The notes: generated by a model from the sequence alone, not told the origin. 7,549 nucleotides of DNA from Rhodoferax sp. (GCA_030683195.1 JAUXQA010000122.1:1-7549), one strand, 5' to 3'; numbered from the stretch's first letter, positions 1 to 6,126 are shown. A program made the numbers and translations.

Positions 1-480
1 ATGCACGGCATCAGTTTTGAGGCTGCCACTTTGACGCTCACCGCCTACATGCTGTGCGGCGCGGTAGGTATGTTTGTCGGGGGCTTCATTGCCACGCGCC
101 AGGTCAGTAGCGACCGGGTGGTGGCGGTATCGATGAGCGCGGCTGCTGTTTTGCTGGCTTTGTGCGGACTGGGCTTGTTTGGTGCCATGGGCACCATGGT
201 GGTGCTTGCGGGCACTGGTTTTGCGGTGGGCATTGGCGGGCCTTCGCGCGACATGATGATCAAAAAAGCCACGCCCCAGGGCACCACAGGCCGGGTCTAT
301 GGCATGGTGTATTCGGGGCTGGATGTCGGCTTTGCCATTTCGCCCGTCGTCTTTGGGGTGTTCATGGACCGGGGTTGGTACGGTGCCACCCTGATCGGCG
401 CGGCGGCCGTGCTGCTGCTCAGCGTGGTGGCCGCCTTGGGCGTGGGACGACGCACCGTCGCGCGCGCTATACCGGCATGA
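1..480 (+). CDS. MFS transporter, C-terminal part (5' end outside window)
   Basis: This is the last 159 residues of a major facilitator superfamily permease, an inner-membrane secondary transporter. About five hydrophobic segments are visible (roughly residues 13-33, 40-60, 63-82, 102-122 and 127-149), matching the C-terminal half of a 12-helix MFS protein. A loop near residues 80-98 (PSRDMMIKKATP, then GRVYGMVYSGLD) resembles the TM10-TM11 region of many proteobacterial MFS proteins, and FMDRGWYGA precedes the last helix. The window opens on an ATG, but complete MFS proteins are about 400 residues and this one begins just before a mid-protein helix, so that Met is probably internal and the gene is cut by the window edge. 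It ends in TGA, 48 bp before the ThDP enzyme gene on the same strand, with no terminator between them, so co-transcription is plausible. The substrate is unknown. Confidence 0.85.
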   Translation: MHGISFEAATLTLTAYMLCGAVGMFVGGFIATRQVSSDRVVAVSMSAAAVLLALCGLGLFGAMGTMVVLAGTGFAVGIGGPSRDMMIKKATPQGTTGRVYGMVYSGLDVGFAISPVVFGVFMDRGWYGATLIGAAAVLLLSVVAALGVGRRTVARAIPA

Positions 481-528
481 TCTCTTCGACTCCTTTCACA
501 TTCAATAGAAATAGAAATTGATTCCGAT

Positions 529-2247
529 ATGACAACAAAAATTGCTGGCCACCTGTTGGTGGAGTGCCTCGTGGCCCAAGGCGTCACCCACGCTTTTGGC
601 GTGCCGGGTGAGAGTTACCTGGCGGTGCTGGATGGTTTTCACCTGCACCGCGATCAGATCCAGTTCATCATCAACCGTCAGGAGGGTGGGGCGGCTTTCA
701 TGGCCGAGGCCCATGGCAAGTTGACTGGGCGCCCAGGCGTGTGTTTTGTAACCCGGGGCCCGGGGGCCACCAATGCCTCGATTGGCGTACACACGGCGTT
801 TCAGGATTCCACGCCCATGGTCTTGTTTGTAGGTGATGTGGCCAGCGACACGCGTGACCGCGAGGCTTTTCAGGAGGTGGACTACCTGAGCTTCTTTGGG
901 CCCAGCACCAAAGGGTTTGCCAAGCGCGTGGAGCGCATCGACGACGCCCGGCGCCTGCCTGAATACGTGGCGCGCGCTTTCGCTACAGCGATGAACGGCC
1001 GCCCCGGTCCCGTGGTGCTGGTGCTGCCCGAAGACATGCTGACCCAAGCCGTGGTCGCTTCGGCCTCCGGTGCGGTGCCTCAAGCCCTGCCCCGGGTGGC
1101 TGCGGTCGAGGCTTGGAGCGACCCGGGTTCCCTGCGCACTTTGCGCGAGATGCTGCTGAAGTCAAAACAACCCTTTGTGATTGCCGGCGGTGGCGGCTGG
1201 ACGGTACAAGCTGCCCAGGCCTTGCAGCGCTTTGCCGAGAACTGGAAGCTGCCCGTGGGCAATGCGTTTCGATTTCAGGACACCTTTGACAACCACCATC
1301 CGCTGTACGCTGGCGATGTGGGCATTGGCATCAACCCCAAGCTGGCCCAGCGCGTCAAAAACAGTGACCTGATCATTGCCATCGGCCCCCGGCTGGGCGA
1401 GATGACGAGCGGCGGCTACACCTTGCTCGAAGCCCCCCGACCCCAACAAACGCTGGTGCACATTCACGCCAGTGCCGAAGAACTCAACCGGGTCTACCAG
1501 GCGGATCTGGCCATCAACGCCACCATGAACGCCGCCGCCCGCTCCCTGGAGGTGCTTACCGCCCCGGTGGACGTCGTCTGGGAAGACTGGGCCAATGCGT
1601 GCCACGCCGACTACCTGACCAACCTGGTGCCGCAAACCCTGCCGGGCGATATTGACATGCCGGCCGTGGTGGTCACGCTGCAAAAGCACCTGCCAGTGGA
1701 CGCTGTGCTCACCAACGGCGCAGGCAACTTCGCCAGCTGGATGCACCGCTTTTACCAACACCACGGGCTGGTCAAAGGCTTCAAAACGCAACTTGCGCCC
1801 ACCAACGGTGCCATGGGCTATGGCGTGCCGGCCGGCATTGCAGCCGCCATCACGACGGGGCGGCTGGCCTTCACCATCGCCGGAGACGGTGACTTTTTGA
1901 TGAACGGACAAGAGTTGGCCACCGCCACCCAATACGGTGCCAAGACCATCATCGTGCTGCTCAACAACAGCATGTTTGGCACCATCCGCATGCATCAGGA
2001 GCGCGAGTACCCGCAGCATGTGACAGGAACCGCGCTCAAGAACCCGGACTTTGCGGCGCTAGCCCGCGCTTATGGCTATGCCGGCGTGCGAATCACCCGC
2101 ACCGATGAATTTGAGCCCGCCCTGCTCGCCGCGCTGGCCCGTCCCGAGGGCACGCTGATCGAGGTAATTCTGGACCCGGAGGTCATCAGCACCCGGGGCA
2201 CCTTATCTGCCATCACCCAAACCGCGCTCAGCCGCCAGCAGGGATAG
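529..2247 (+). CDS. ThDP-dependent enzyme, acetolactate synthase-like large subunit
   Basis: A 572-residue cytoplasmic enzyme with the three-domain layout of the acetolactate synthase/pyruvate oxidase/benzoylformate decarboxylase family. The N-terminal pyrimidine-binding domain covers about residues 3-170, with the catalytic glutamate as E52 in RQEGGAAFMAE and a GPGATNA loop at 78-84. A central domain lies at about 195-340. The C-terminal diphosphate-binding domain covers about 395-550, with GDGDF at 452-456 and the closing Asn pair at 479-480. These show ThDP/Mg2+ binding and likely decarboxylation or carboligation of a 2-oxo acid. No small regulatory subunit gene (ilvH/ilvN type) lies beside it. 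The loop after the Asn pair reads FGTIRMHQ, where biosynthetic acetolactate synthases usually have LGMVRQWQ, so the specificity-determining Trp is a His (H489). A true branched-chain biosynthetic role is therefore doubtful. The ATG at 529 has only a weak purine stretch upstream, but the domain begins directly there. Likely co-transcribed with both flanking transporter genes. Confidence 0.93.
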   Translation: MTTKIAGHLLVECLVAQGVTHAFGVPGESYLAVLDGFHLHRDQIQFIINRQEGGAAFMAEAHGKLTGRPGVCFVTRGPGATNASIGVHTAFQDSTPMVLFVGDVASDTRDREAFQEVDYLSFFGPSTKGFAKRVERIDDARRLPEYVARAFATAMNGRPGPVVLVLPEDMLTQAVVASASGAVPQALPRVAAVEAWSDPGSLRTLREMLLKSKQPFVIAGGGGWTVQAAQALQRFAENWKLPVGNAFRFQDTFDNHHPLYAGDVGIGINPKLAQRVKNSDLIIAIGPRLGEMTSGGYTLLEAPRPQQTLVHIHASAEELNRVYQADLAINATMNAAARSLEVLTAPVDVVWEDWANACHADYLTNLVPQTLPGDIDMPAVVVTLQKHLPVDAVLTNGAGNFASWMHRFYQHHGLVKGFKTQLAPTNGAMGYGVPAGIAAAITTGRLAFTIAGDGDFLMNGQELATATQYGAKTIIVLLNNSMFGTIRMHQEREYPQHVTGTALKNPDFAALARAYGYAGVRITRTDEFEPALLAALARPEGTLIEVILDPEVISTRGTLSAITQTALSRQQG

Positions 2248-2278
2248 CCCCCGGCCATCACCCAAAACTCAAGGCCCC

Positions 2279-3958
2279 ATGCCCGAACCCGAAAACGAAT
2301 CCTCGCGCCTGCCTGCTGCCGACGACAACGACCTCTCGCCCCTGGCACCGTTTCGCCACCCGGTGTTTCGCATGCTCTGGAGCACCTGGCTGATTGCCAA
2401 CATCTGCTTGTGGATGAGCGATGTCGCGGCGGCCTGGATGATGACCTCATTGACCTCGACGCCCTTGTGGGTGGCGCTGGTGCAAACGGCCGCGAGTTTG
2501 CCGGTGTTTTTGCTCGGGCTGCCTAGCGGGGCCCTGGCCGATATCCTGGACCGGCGCCGGTTTTTGCTGATGACCCAGATTTGGGTCGCGGTGGTCGCCA
2601 GTGTGTTGAGCCTGACGGTGTTTCTGGGTGTGCTGTCGCCTCCGCTGCTGCTGGCGCTGGTGTTTGCCAACGGGGTGGGGCTGGCGCTGCGCTGGCCGGT
2701 GTTCTCGGCCATCGTGCCCGAACTGGTTCCGCGCCCGCAATTGCCGGCGGCACTGGCGCTCAACGGCGTCTCCATGAACGCCTCGCGGATTGTGGGGCCC
2801 CTGGTGGCCGGCGCCCTGATTGCCAGTGTGGGCAGTGCGTGGGTTTTCTTGCTAAATGCCGTGCTGTCACTGTCTGCTGCAGTGGTGATCCTGCGCTGGA
2901 AGCGGCCTCACAAGCCTGACCCGCTGGGACGTGAACGCTTGGGCAGTGCGATTCGGATCGGCATTCAGTATGTCTCCCAGTCTTCGCACCTCAAGGGTGT
3001 GCTGCTGCGCATCTCGATCTTCTTTTTTGCATCTACCGGGCTGCTGGCGTTGCTGCCGTTGGTGGCGCGCGGCTTGCGTGGCGGTGACGCCGCCACCTTT
3101 ACCCTGCTGCTGGCGGCCATGGGCGCGGGGGCGATTGGGTCCACGGCGTTTTTGCCGCAACTGCGCCGCAACTTTTCGCGCGATACAGTTGTTTTGGGTG
3201 GTGCTGCGATTCAATCGGTCTCCATGCTGGTGATTGCTTTCACCCCTTACACCTGGGTGGCGGTGCCCGCCATGCTGCTGGTGGGCGCCGCCTGGATCAC
3301 CACCGCCAACACGCTGAGCGTGTCAGCCCAAATGGGTTTGCCGGACTGGGTGCGTGCGCGGGGTATGTCGATGTACCAGATGGCCATCATGGGCGCCAGT
3401 GCATCGGGCGCCGCCGTGTGGGGACAGGTCGCCACGCTCACCAGTGTGCAGACCAGTGTGATGTTGGCGGCCGGGGTGGGTTTGCTGGCCATGGCGACGG
3501 TCAATCGCCTGATGCCGGCCCAGGGCATGGTCGAGGACCTCACGCCATCGAGCGTTTTCAAGGCACCCCGAGCCGATGCGCCGCCGCCCAGTGGGCATGT
3601 GATGGTCATGATCGAATATCTGGTCGACCCGGCCCGAGCGTCGGAGTTTCGCGCTCTGATGCAGGAAAGCCGGCGGAGCCGCTTGCGCCACGGCGCCTTG
3701 TCCTGGGAACTGTTGCAGGACATTGGCGAGCCCGGGCGTTTTATCGAGATGATTGAGGATGCCTCCTGGACCGATCACTTGCGCCGGTTTGACCGGGTCA
3801 CCGCAGGCGATGTGGCGCTGCGCGACCGCAAGTTGGCATTTCATATCGGGGAGTCACCACCGCGGGTCACCCGCAATGTGATGGACAGCACGGTCAAGCC
3901 AGGCGAGAGTGACCGAAGCCGGGGCCGACACGCCCGCTCCGACAAGCACCAGGCGTAA
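2279..3958 (+). CDS. MFS_3/EntS-type exporter with C-terminal alpha/beta (ABM-like) domain
   Basis: A 559-residue inner-membrane protein. Residues about 25-415 form an MFS transporter of the EntS/MFS_3 (transmembrane secretion effector) kind. The loop-2/3 signature is GLPSGALADILDRRR at 80-94, a second conserved stretch is LNGVSMNASRIVGPL at 161-175, and about eleven to twelve hydrophobic segments are seen. After a Pro-rich linker (about 425-439) comes a soluble domain at about 440-525 starting VMVMIEYLVDP, with an EFRALMQESRRSR helix, LSWELLQD and DHLRRFDR. This pattern resembles the dimeric alpha/beta-barrel antibiotic biosynthesis monooxygenase (ABM) fold that is known to follow MFS_3 permeases. 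A short basic tail (about 540-559) ends the protein. AAGG at 2271-2274 lies four bases before the ATG, and the gap to the preceding ThDP gene is only 31 bp, so an operon is likely. Family members export siderophores or other small molecules; the cargo here is unknown. Confidence 0.9.
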   Translation: MPEPENESSRLPAADDNDLSPLAPFRHPVFRMLWSTWLIANICLWMSDVAAAWMMTSLTSTPLWVALVQTAASLPVFLLGLPSGALADILDRRRFLLMTQIWVAVVASVLSLTVFLGVLSPPLLLALVFANGVGLALRWPVFSAIVPELVPRPQLPAALALNGVSMNASRIVGPLVAGALIASVGSAWVFLLNAVLSLSAAVVILRWKRPHKPDPLGRERLGSAIRIGIQYVSQSSHLKGVLLRISIFFFASTGLLALLPLVARGLRGGDAATFTLLLAAMGAGAIGSTAFLPQLRRNFSRDTVVLGGAAIQSVSMLVIAFTPYTWVAVPAMLLVGAAWITTANTLSVSAQMGLPDWVRARGMSMYQMAIMGASASGAAVWGQVATLTSVQTSVMLAAGVGLLAMATVNRLMPAQGMVEDLTPSSVFKAPRADAPPPSGHVMVMIEYLVDPARASEFRALMQESRRSRLRHGALSWELLQDIGEPGRFIEMIEDASWTDHLRRFDRVTAGDVALRDRKLAFHIGESPPRVTRNVMDSTVKPGESDRSRGRHARSDKHQA

Positions 3959-3979
3959 AAAAGCCGACTTGCGTCGGCT
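3957..3979 (-). terminator. Rho-independent terminator of the SWIB gene, overlapping the exporter stop codon
   Basis: A perfect 7-bp stem AGCCGAC/GTCGGCT (3962-3968 and 3973-3979) with a 4-base loop TTGC is preceded on the plus strand by a run of six A (3957-3962). Read leftward this is a GC-rich hairpin followed by a U-run, placed 24 bp after the stop of the SWIB gene. The plus-strand side is followed only by CTTGAA, so rightward termination would be weak. The A-run includes the last two bases of the exporter's TAA stop (3956-3958). Confidence 0.85.
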
Positions 3980-4003
3980 CTTGAATCAGGCAACAGGTGC
4001 CGA

Positions 4004-4453
4004 TTATTTGAGGTGCTTGCCGATCAGGCCGGCCATCTCGAACATGGAGACCTGAACCTTGCCGAAGACTTCTTTCAGCTTGGCATCGGCGTTGATCATG
4101 CGTTTGTTGATTTCATCTTGCAGCTTGTGCTTCTTGATGTAGACCCACAATTGTTTGACCACCTCGGTGCGTGGCAGCGGGCTGGCGCCGACCACAGCAG
4201 CCAGTGCGGCGCTGGGGGTGAGTGCCTTCATGAACGCAGCGTTGGCTGTGCGCTTTTTGGCGGGAGCCGCTGTCGCAGCCGCTTTTTTCGCGGGTGCAGC
4301 AGCTTTGGCGGGTGCCGCCTTTTTAGCTGGCGCGGCCTTGACGGCTACTTTCGTGGCTGGTGCTGCAGCCTTTACGGGTGCCGCTTTGACAGCTGGAGCG
4401 ACTTTCTTTGCTGGAGCAGCTTTTTTTGCCGGGGCTTTTTTTGCAGTTGCCAT
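4004..4453 (-). CDS. SWIB/MDM2-domain protein with histone H1-like Ala/Lys/Pro-rich N-terminal tail
   Basis: A 149-residue basic protein in two parts. Residues 1-68 are almost entirely Ala, Lys, Pro and Val, with 17 lysines and no acidic residue, in a repeating (P)AKKAAPAK pattern like bacterial H1 homologues (AlgP/HctB style). Residues about 74-149 form a SWIB/MDM2-type helical domain, with FMKALTPSAALAAVVG, LPRTEVVKQLWVYIKKHKLQ, NKRMINADAKLKEVFG and MFEMAGLIGKHLK. The tail should bind DNA electrostatically. SWIB domains are best known from eukaryotic SWI/SNF complexes and from Chlamydia, and similar fusions occur in Burkholderiales. The likely role is nucleoid architecture or DNA topology; this is inference. 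The first acidic residue is E97, so the charge boundary coincides with the domain boundary. The ATG is set by AGAAGGA nine bases upstream. The gene is monocistronic: it diverges from rraA, converges on the exporter gene, and has its own terminator. Confidence 0.93.
   Translation of the reverse strand: MATAKKAPAKKAAPAKKVAPAVKAAPVKAAAPATKVAVKAAPAKKAAPAKAAAPAKKAAATAAPAKKRTANAAFMKALTPSAALAAVVGASPLPRTEVVKQLWVYIKKHKLQDEINKRMINADAKLKEVFGKVQVSMFEMAGLIGKHLK
4250..4453 (-). repeat. Low-complexity Ala/Lys-coding repeat tract
   Basis: The codons for residues 1-68 of the SWIB protein form degenerate internal repeats on the minus strand (GCN, AAA/AAG and CCG/CCC units encoding AKKAAPAK-like segments, with near-identical copies at residues 8-17 and 42-50). 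Tracts of this type commonly vary in length between strains through slippage or recombination; such variation here is inferred, not seen. Confidence 0.75.
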
Positions 4454-4462
4454 GATTTATTG

Positions 4463-4469
4463 TCCTTCT
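4463..4469 (-). promoter_or_regulatory. Ribosome binding site of the SWIB gene
   Basis: On the minus strand the sequence is AGAAGGA, nine bases before the ATG at 4453. This fixes the start of the Ala/Lys-rich tail. Confidence 0.75.
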
Positions 4470-4475
4470 ACAAGT

Positions 4476-4485
4476 TGATTAATCA
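4476..4485. promoter_or_regulatory. 10-bp perfect palindrome TGATTAATCA
   Basis: A perfect palindrome sits six bases upstream of the SWIB ribosome binding site. Its position would suit an operator in the 5' UTR or core promoter of that gene. Being AT-rich, it could also include a promoter -10 element; no clear -35 partner was found. The role is inferred from symmetry and position only. Confidence 0.3.
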
Positions 4486-4524
4486 CCAGCAAAAAACTGC
4501 TTCTTCACTGGCATGGCGGATGCT

Positions 4525-4575
4525 ACTGGAGAAAACAGGTGTTTCATAGGCAAAACCTGTTTATTTCACTGGAGA
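4525..4575. repeat. Direct repeats ACTGGAGA flanking the inverted repeat
   Basis: ACTGGAGA occurs at 4525-4532, directly touching the left arm of the inverted repeat, and again at 4568-4575, five bases after the right arm. A related TTCACTGG is at 4504-4511 and again at 4565-4572. The arrangement could be clustered regulator half-sites or the scar of a tiny inserted element with a duplicated target. It could also be chance. Confidence 0.45.
4533..4562. repeat. Inverted repeat AAACAGGT...ACCTGTTT in the divergent intergenic region
   Basis: Perfect 8-bp arms (4533-4540 and 4555-4562) can be extended by TTT/AAA past a single bulged G (4541), leaving a 7-base loop. The element lies about 80 bp upstream of the SWIB start and about 102 bp upstream of the rraA start, between divergent genes. 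The leftward reading runs into TTTTC, so a weak terminator or attenuator is possible. A regulator operator or a structured 5' UTR are alternatives. Confidence 0.6.
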
Positions 4576-4652
4576 GTGTTGTTTTTTGTGGCTCATTTAA
4601 GGGGTCTTGCGCAACAGAGGCTGTCCGGGTGGCTCTACAATTTTTACAACTT

Positions 4653-4658
4653 AAGGAG
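4653..4658 (+). promoter_or_regulatory. Strong ribosome binding site AAGGAG selecting the rraA start
   Basis: AAGGAG lies six bases before the ATG at 4665. The reading frame is open back to an ATG at 4539, but that longer start lacks a comparable site and would add 42 residues unlike the family, so 4665 is preferred. Confidence 0.85.
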
Positions 4659-4664
4659 TCGGCC

Positions 4665-5186
4665 ATGTCCACTGTATTTGCGACCTGTGATTTGTGCGAT
4701 GCGCACCGCGATGATTCATCCGGTAATTTTCGGGTTTTGCCACCCGTTTTTCGTGACTTTGGCGCGGTGCGCAAGTTCTCCGGCCCGGTGGTGACGGTCA
4801 AGTGTTTTGAGGACAACACGCTGGTGAAAGCCGCAGTGGATTCTTCAGGATTCGATGAGACACCCACGGGGCGTGTGAGCCGGGTGCTGGTGGTGGATGG
4901 GGGGGGCTCGTTGCGCCGCGCCCTGTTGGGCGGCAACCTCGGCGCGGCTGCTGCGCGCAACGGTTGGGCGGGTGTGGTGATTGACGGTTGTGTGCGCGAT
5001 GTCGCCGAACTGGCCACCATGAGTGTGGGCATCCGCGCCCTGGCTAGCATGCCGCTGCCCACCGAAAAACGCAACGAGGGCCAGCGGGACGTGGCGGTGC
5101 AGATTCAAGGGCAGTGGATTCGCACCGGTGACTGGCTTTATGCCGACGAAGACGGCATCGTCATCAGTTCGACCCCGCTGGCGTGA
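4665..5186 (+). CDS. rraA: RraA family protein (RNase E activity regulator / HMG aldolase-like)
   Basis: A 173-residue cytoplasmic protein, close to the usual RraA length of about 160. Conserved stretches are ATCDLCDAH near the N-terminus, RVLPPVFRDFG (23-33), FSGPVVTVKCFEDN (38-51), RVLVVDGGGSLRRALLGGNL (73-92), NGWAGVVIDGCVRDVAEL (99-116) and the C-terminal GDWLYADEDGIVIS. E. coli RraA binds RNase E and lowers its activity. Close relatives are metal-dependent 4-hydroxy-4-methyl-2-oxoglutarate/oxaloacetate aldolases. The Arg-Asp pair of the aldolase site is present (R111-D112), unlike E. coli RraA, which has Arg-Gln. The upstream Asp expected 21 residues before the Arg is Gly (G90). Function is thus open between regulator and lyase. 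The gene diverges from the SWIB gene and its last 23 bp overlap the convergent DMT gene, leaving no room for a terminator before that gene. Confidence 0.92.
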   Translation: MSTVFATCDLCDAHRDDSSGNFRVLPPVFRDFGAVRKFSGPVVTVKCFEDNTLVKAAVDSSGFDETPTGRVSRVLVVDGGGSLRRALLGGNLGAAAARNGWAGVVIDGCVRDVAELATMSVGIRALASMPLPTEKRNEGQRDVAVQIQGQWIRTGDWLYADEDGIVISSTPLA

Positions 5187-6126
5187 CGCTGGAGCGGCTG
5201 GGCCAGGTGGCCAGCAACACACCCAGCAGTGCAATGGCGAAGGCCAGCAGTTGCACGCCGGTCAGGCTCTCGCCCAGCACCAGCACCCCCACGGCAGCGG
5301 CAGAGATCGGCAACATCACCGTGAACACCCCGGCCTTGGCGGCGGGTACGGTTTGCAGCCCGGTCATCCATAACCAAACGGTCCACACGCTGGCGGCCAG
5401 CGCATAAAACACCAACAGCATCCAGGTGCTCAGGGCCACTGCCTCAAAATCAAACGACCAGGCCAAAAACAAGCCCATGGGGGTCATTAGCACAAAGCCC
5501 CAGAGGTTGATCAACGAGGTGATGCGTTTGGCCCCCAGCGCGCCGGTGAGCTTTTTGCCAATCACGGCATACGCCGCCTCGCACACCACGGCACCAAAAA
5601 CCAGCAGATTGCCCCAAAACGCTGTTTTTTGTACCAAATCGCCTTCTAGCCGGCGTGTTAATTGGCTAGCGTGCTCTGATTTGGTGAGTGAGAAGAGCGC
5701 AATCCCCAAGGCAGCGCAAGCAATGGCGGCCCAGATGCGCGGGCCAATGCGCTCCTTCAGAAAGAACCAGCTCATCAGCGCCACCACCGCCGGAATGGCA
5801 GACAGAATCACCCCCGCCGAGACCGCACTGGTCATGCTGACACCGTAGAGCATGCAAATGGAGAACAAGAAATTCCCCAGCAGCGACTCCAGAAACACCA
5901 GGCGCTTGGTGGCAGCGGTCATCACCGGCTCCCCGGGTGGGGCCTTGAGCCAGTGCAGCATGGCCAATCCGCCAATGCCAAAACGCATCCATGCCAGCAA
6001 AAACACCGGCAGGGCCGCCACCAACGGCTTGGACAGGGCGACATAACTGCCCACCAGCGCCATGCTGAGGGTCAGGAGCAAATAGGCCGTCGCGCGGCTG
6101 GGAGCAGATGTTGGGGAGGGCGCCAA
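5164..6126 (-). CDS. EamA/DMT-family permease
   Basis: A 320-residue inner-membrane protein of the drug/metabolite transporter superfamily, with about ten hydrophobic helices in two EamA repeats. Each repeat ends in the typical signature: IPAVVALMSWFFLKERIG (111-128) and LPISAAAVGVLVLGESLTG (272-290), with the conserved Glu preceding the last helix of each half. Family members export amino acids, metabolites or drugs; the substrate here is unknown. Start choice is uncertain. The frame has no ATG before residue 22, which lies inside helix 1, so the TTG at 6126-6124 is the best start, although no good Shine-Dalgarno precedes it. The frame is open back to a TGA near 6205 without ATG or GTG. The 3' end overlaps rraA by 23 bp in convergent orientation. 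It diverges from the polyamine-binding gene. Confidence 0.88.
   Translation of the reverse strand: MAPSPTSAPSRATAYLLLTLSMALVGSYVALSKPLVAALPVFLLAWMRFGIGGLAMLHWLKAPPGEPVMTAATKRLVFLESLLGNFLFSICMLYGVSMTSAVSAGVILSAIPAVVALMSWFFLKERIGPRIWAAIACAALGIALFSLTKSEHASQLTRRLEGDLVQKTAFWGNLLVFGAVVCEAAYAVIGKKLTGALGAKRITSLINLWGFVLMTPMGLFLAWSFDFEAVALSTWMLLVFYALAASVWTVWLWMTGLQTVPAAKAGVFTVMLPISAAAVGVLVLGESLTGVQLLAFAIALLGVLLATWPSRSSVTPAGSN

Noticed and set aside
509..522. Tandem ATAGAA-ATAGAA before the ThDP gene as a regulatory repeat
   Set aside because: Two 6-bp units in a short gap are easily explained by chance and offer no symmetry or known binding pattern.
1162..2019. 285-residue minus-strand open frame opposite the ThDP enzyme gene
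   Set aside because: It lies entirely within a well-supported coding region on the other strand, is His/Gly/Val-rich, and shows no domain. Long antisense frames are common in GC-rich genes.
4013..4549. Long plus-strand open frames opposite the SWIB gene
   Set aside because: They are antisense shadows of the Ala/Lys-rich gene; their Phe/Gly/Cys-rich translations have no recognisable domain and no ribosome binding site.
4636..4641. TACAAT as the -10 box of rraA
   Set aside because: It is a good -10 match, but no -35 hexamer lies 16-18 bp upstream (TTGCGC at 4607-4612 is 23 bp away), and the start would fall almost on the ribosome binding site.
4630..4646. TGGCTC-N5-TTTTTA upstream of rraA as a sigma-54 promoter
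   Set aside because: The -24 GG is present, but the invariant GC of the -12 element is missing.
4539..4664. Longer 215-residue version of RraA starting at 4539
   Set aside because: The extra 42 residues do not resemble the family, that start lies inside the inverted repeat, and a strong AAGGAG precedes the ATG at 4665.
5198..5214. Hairpin CTGGGCC-AGGT-GGCCAG just after the rraA stop as a terminator
   Set aside because: It has no T-run, contains a bulge, and lies within the DMT coding sequence, so codon-driven symmetry is the simpler explanation.
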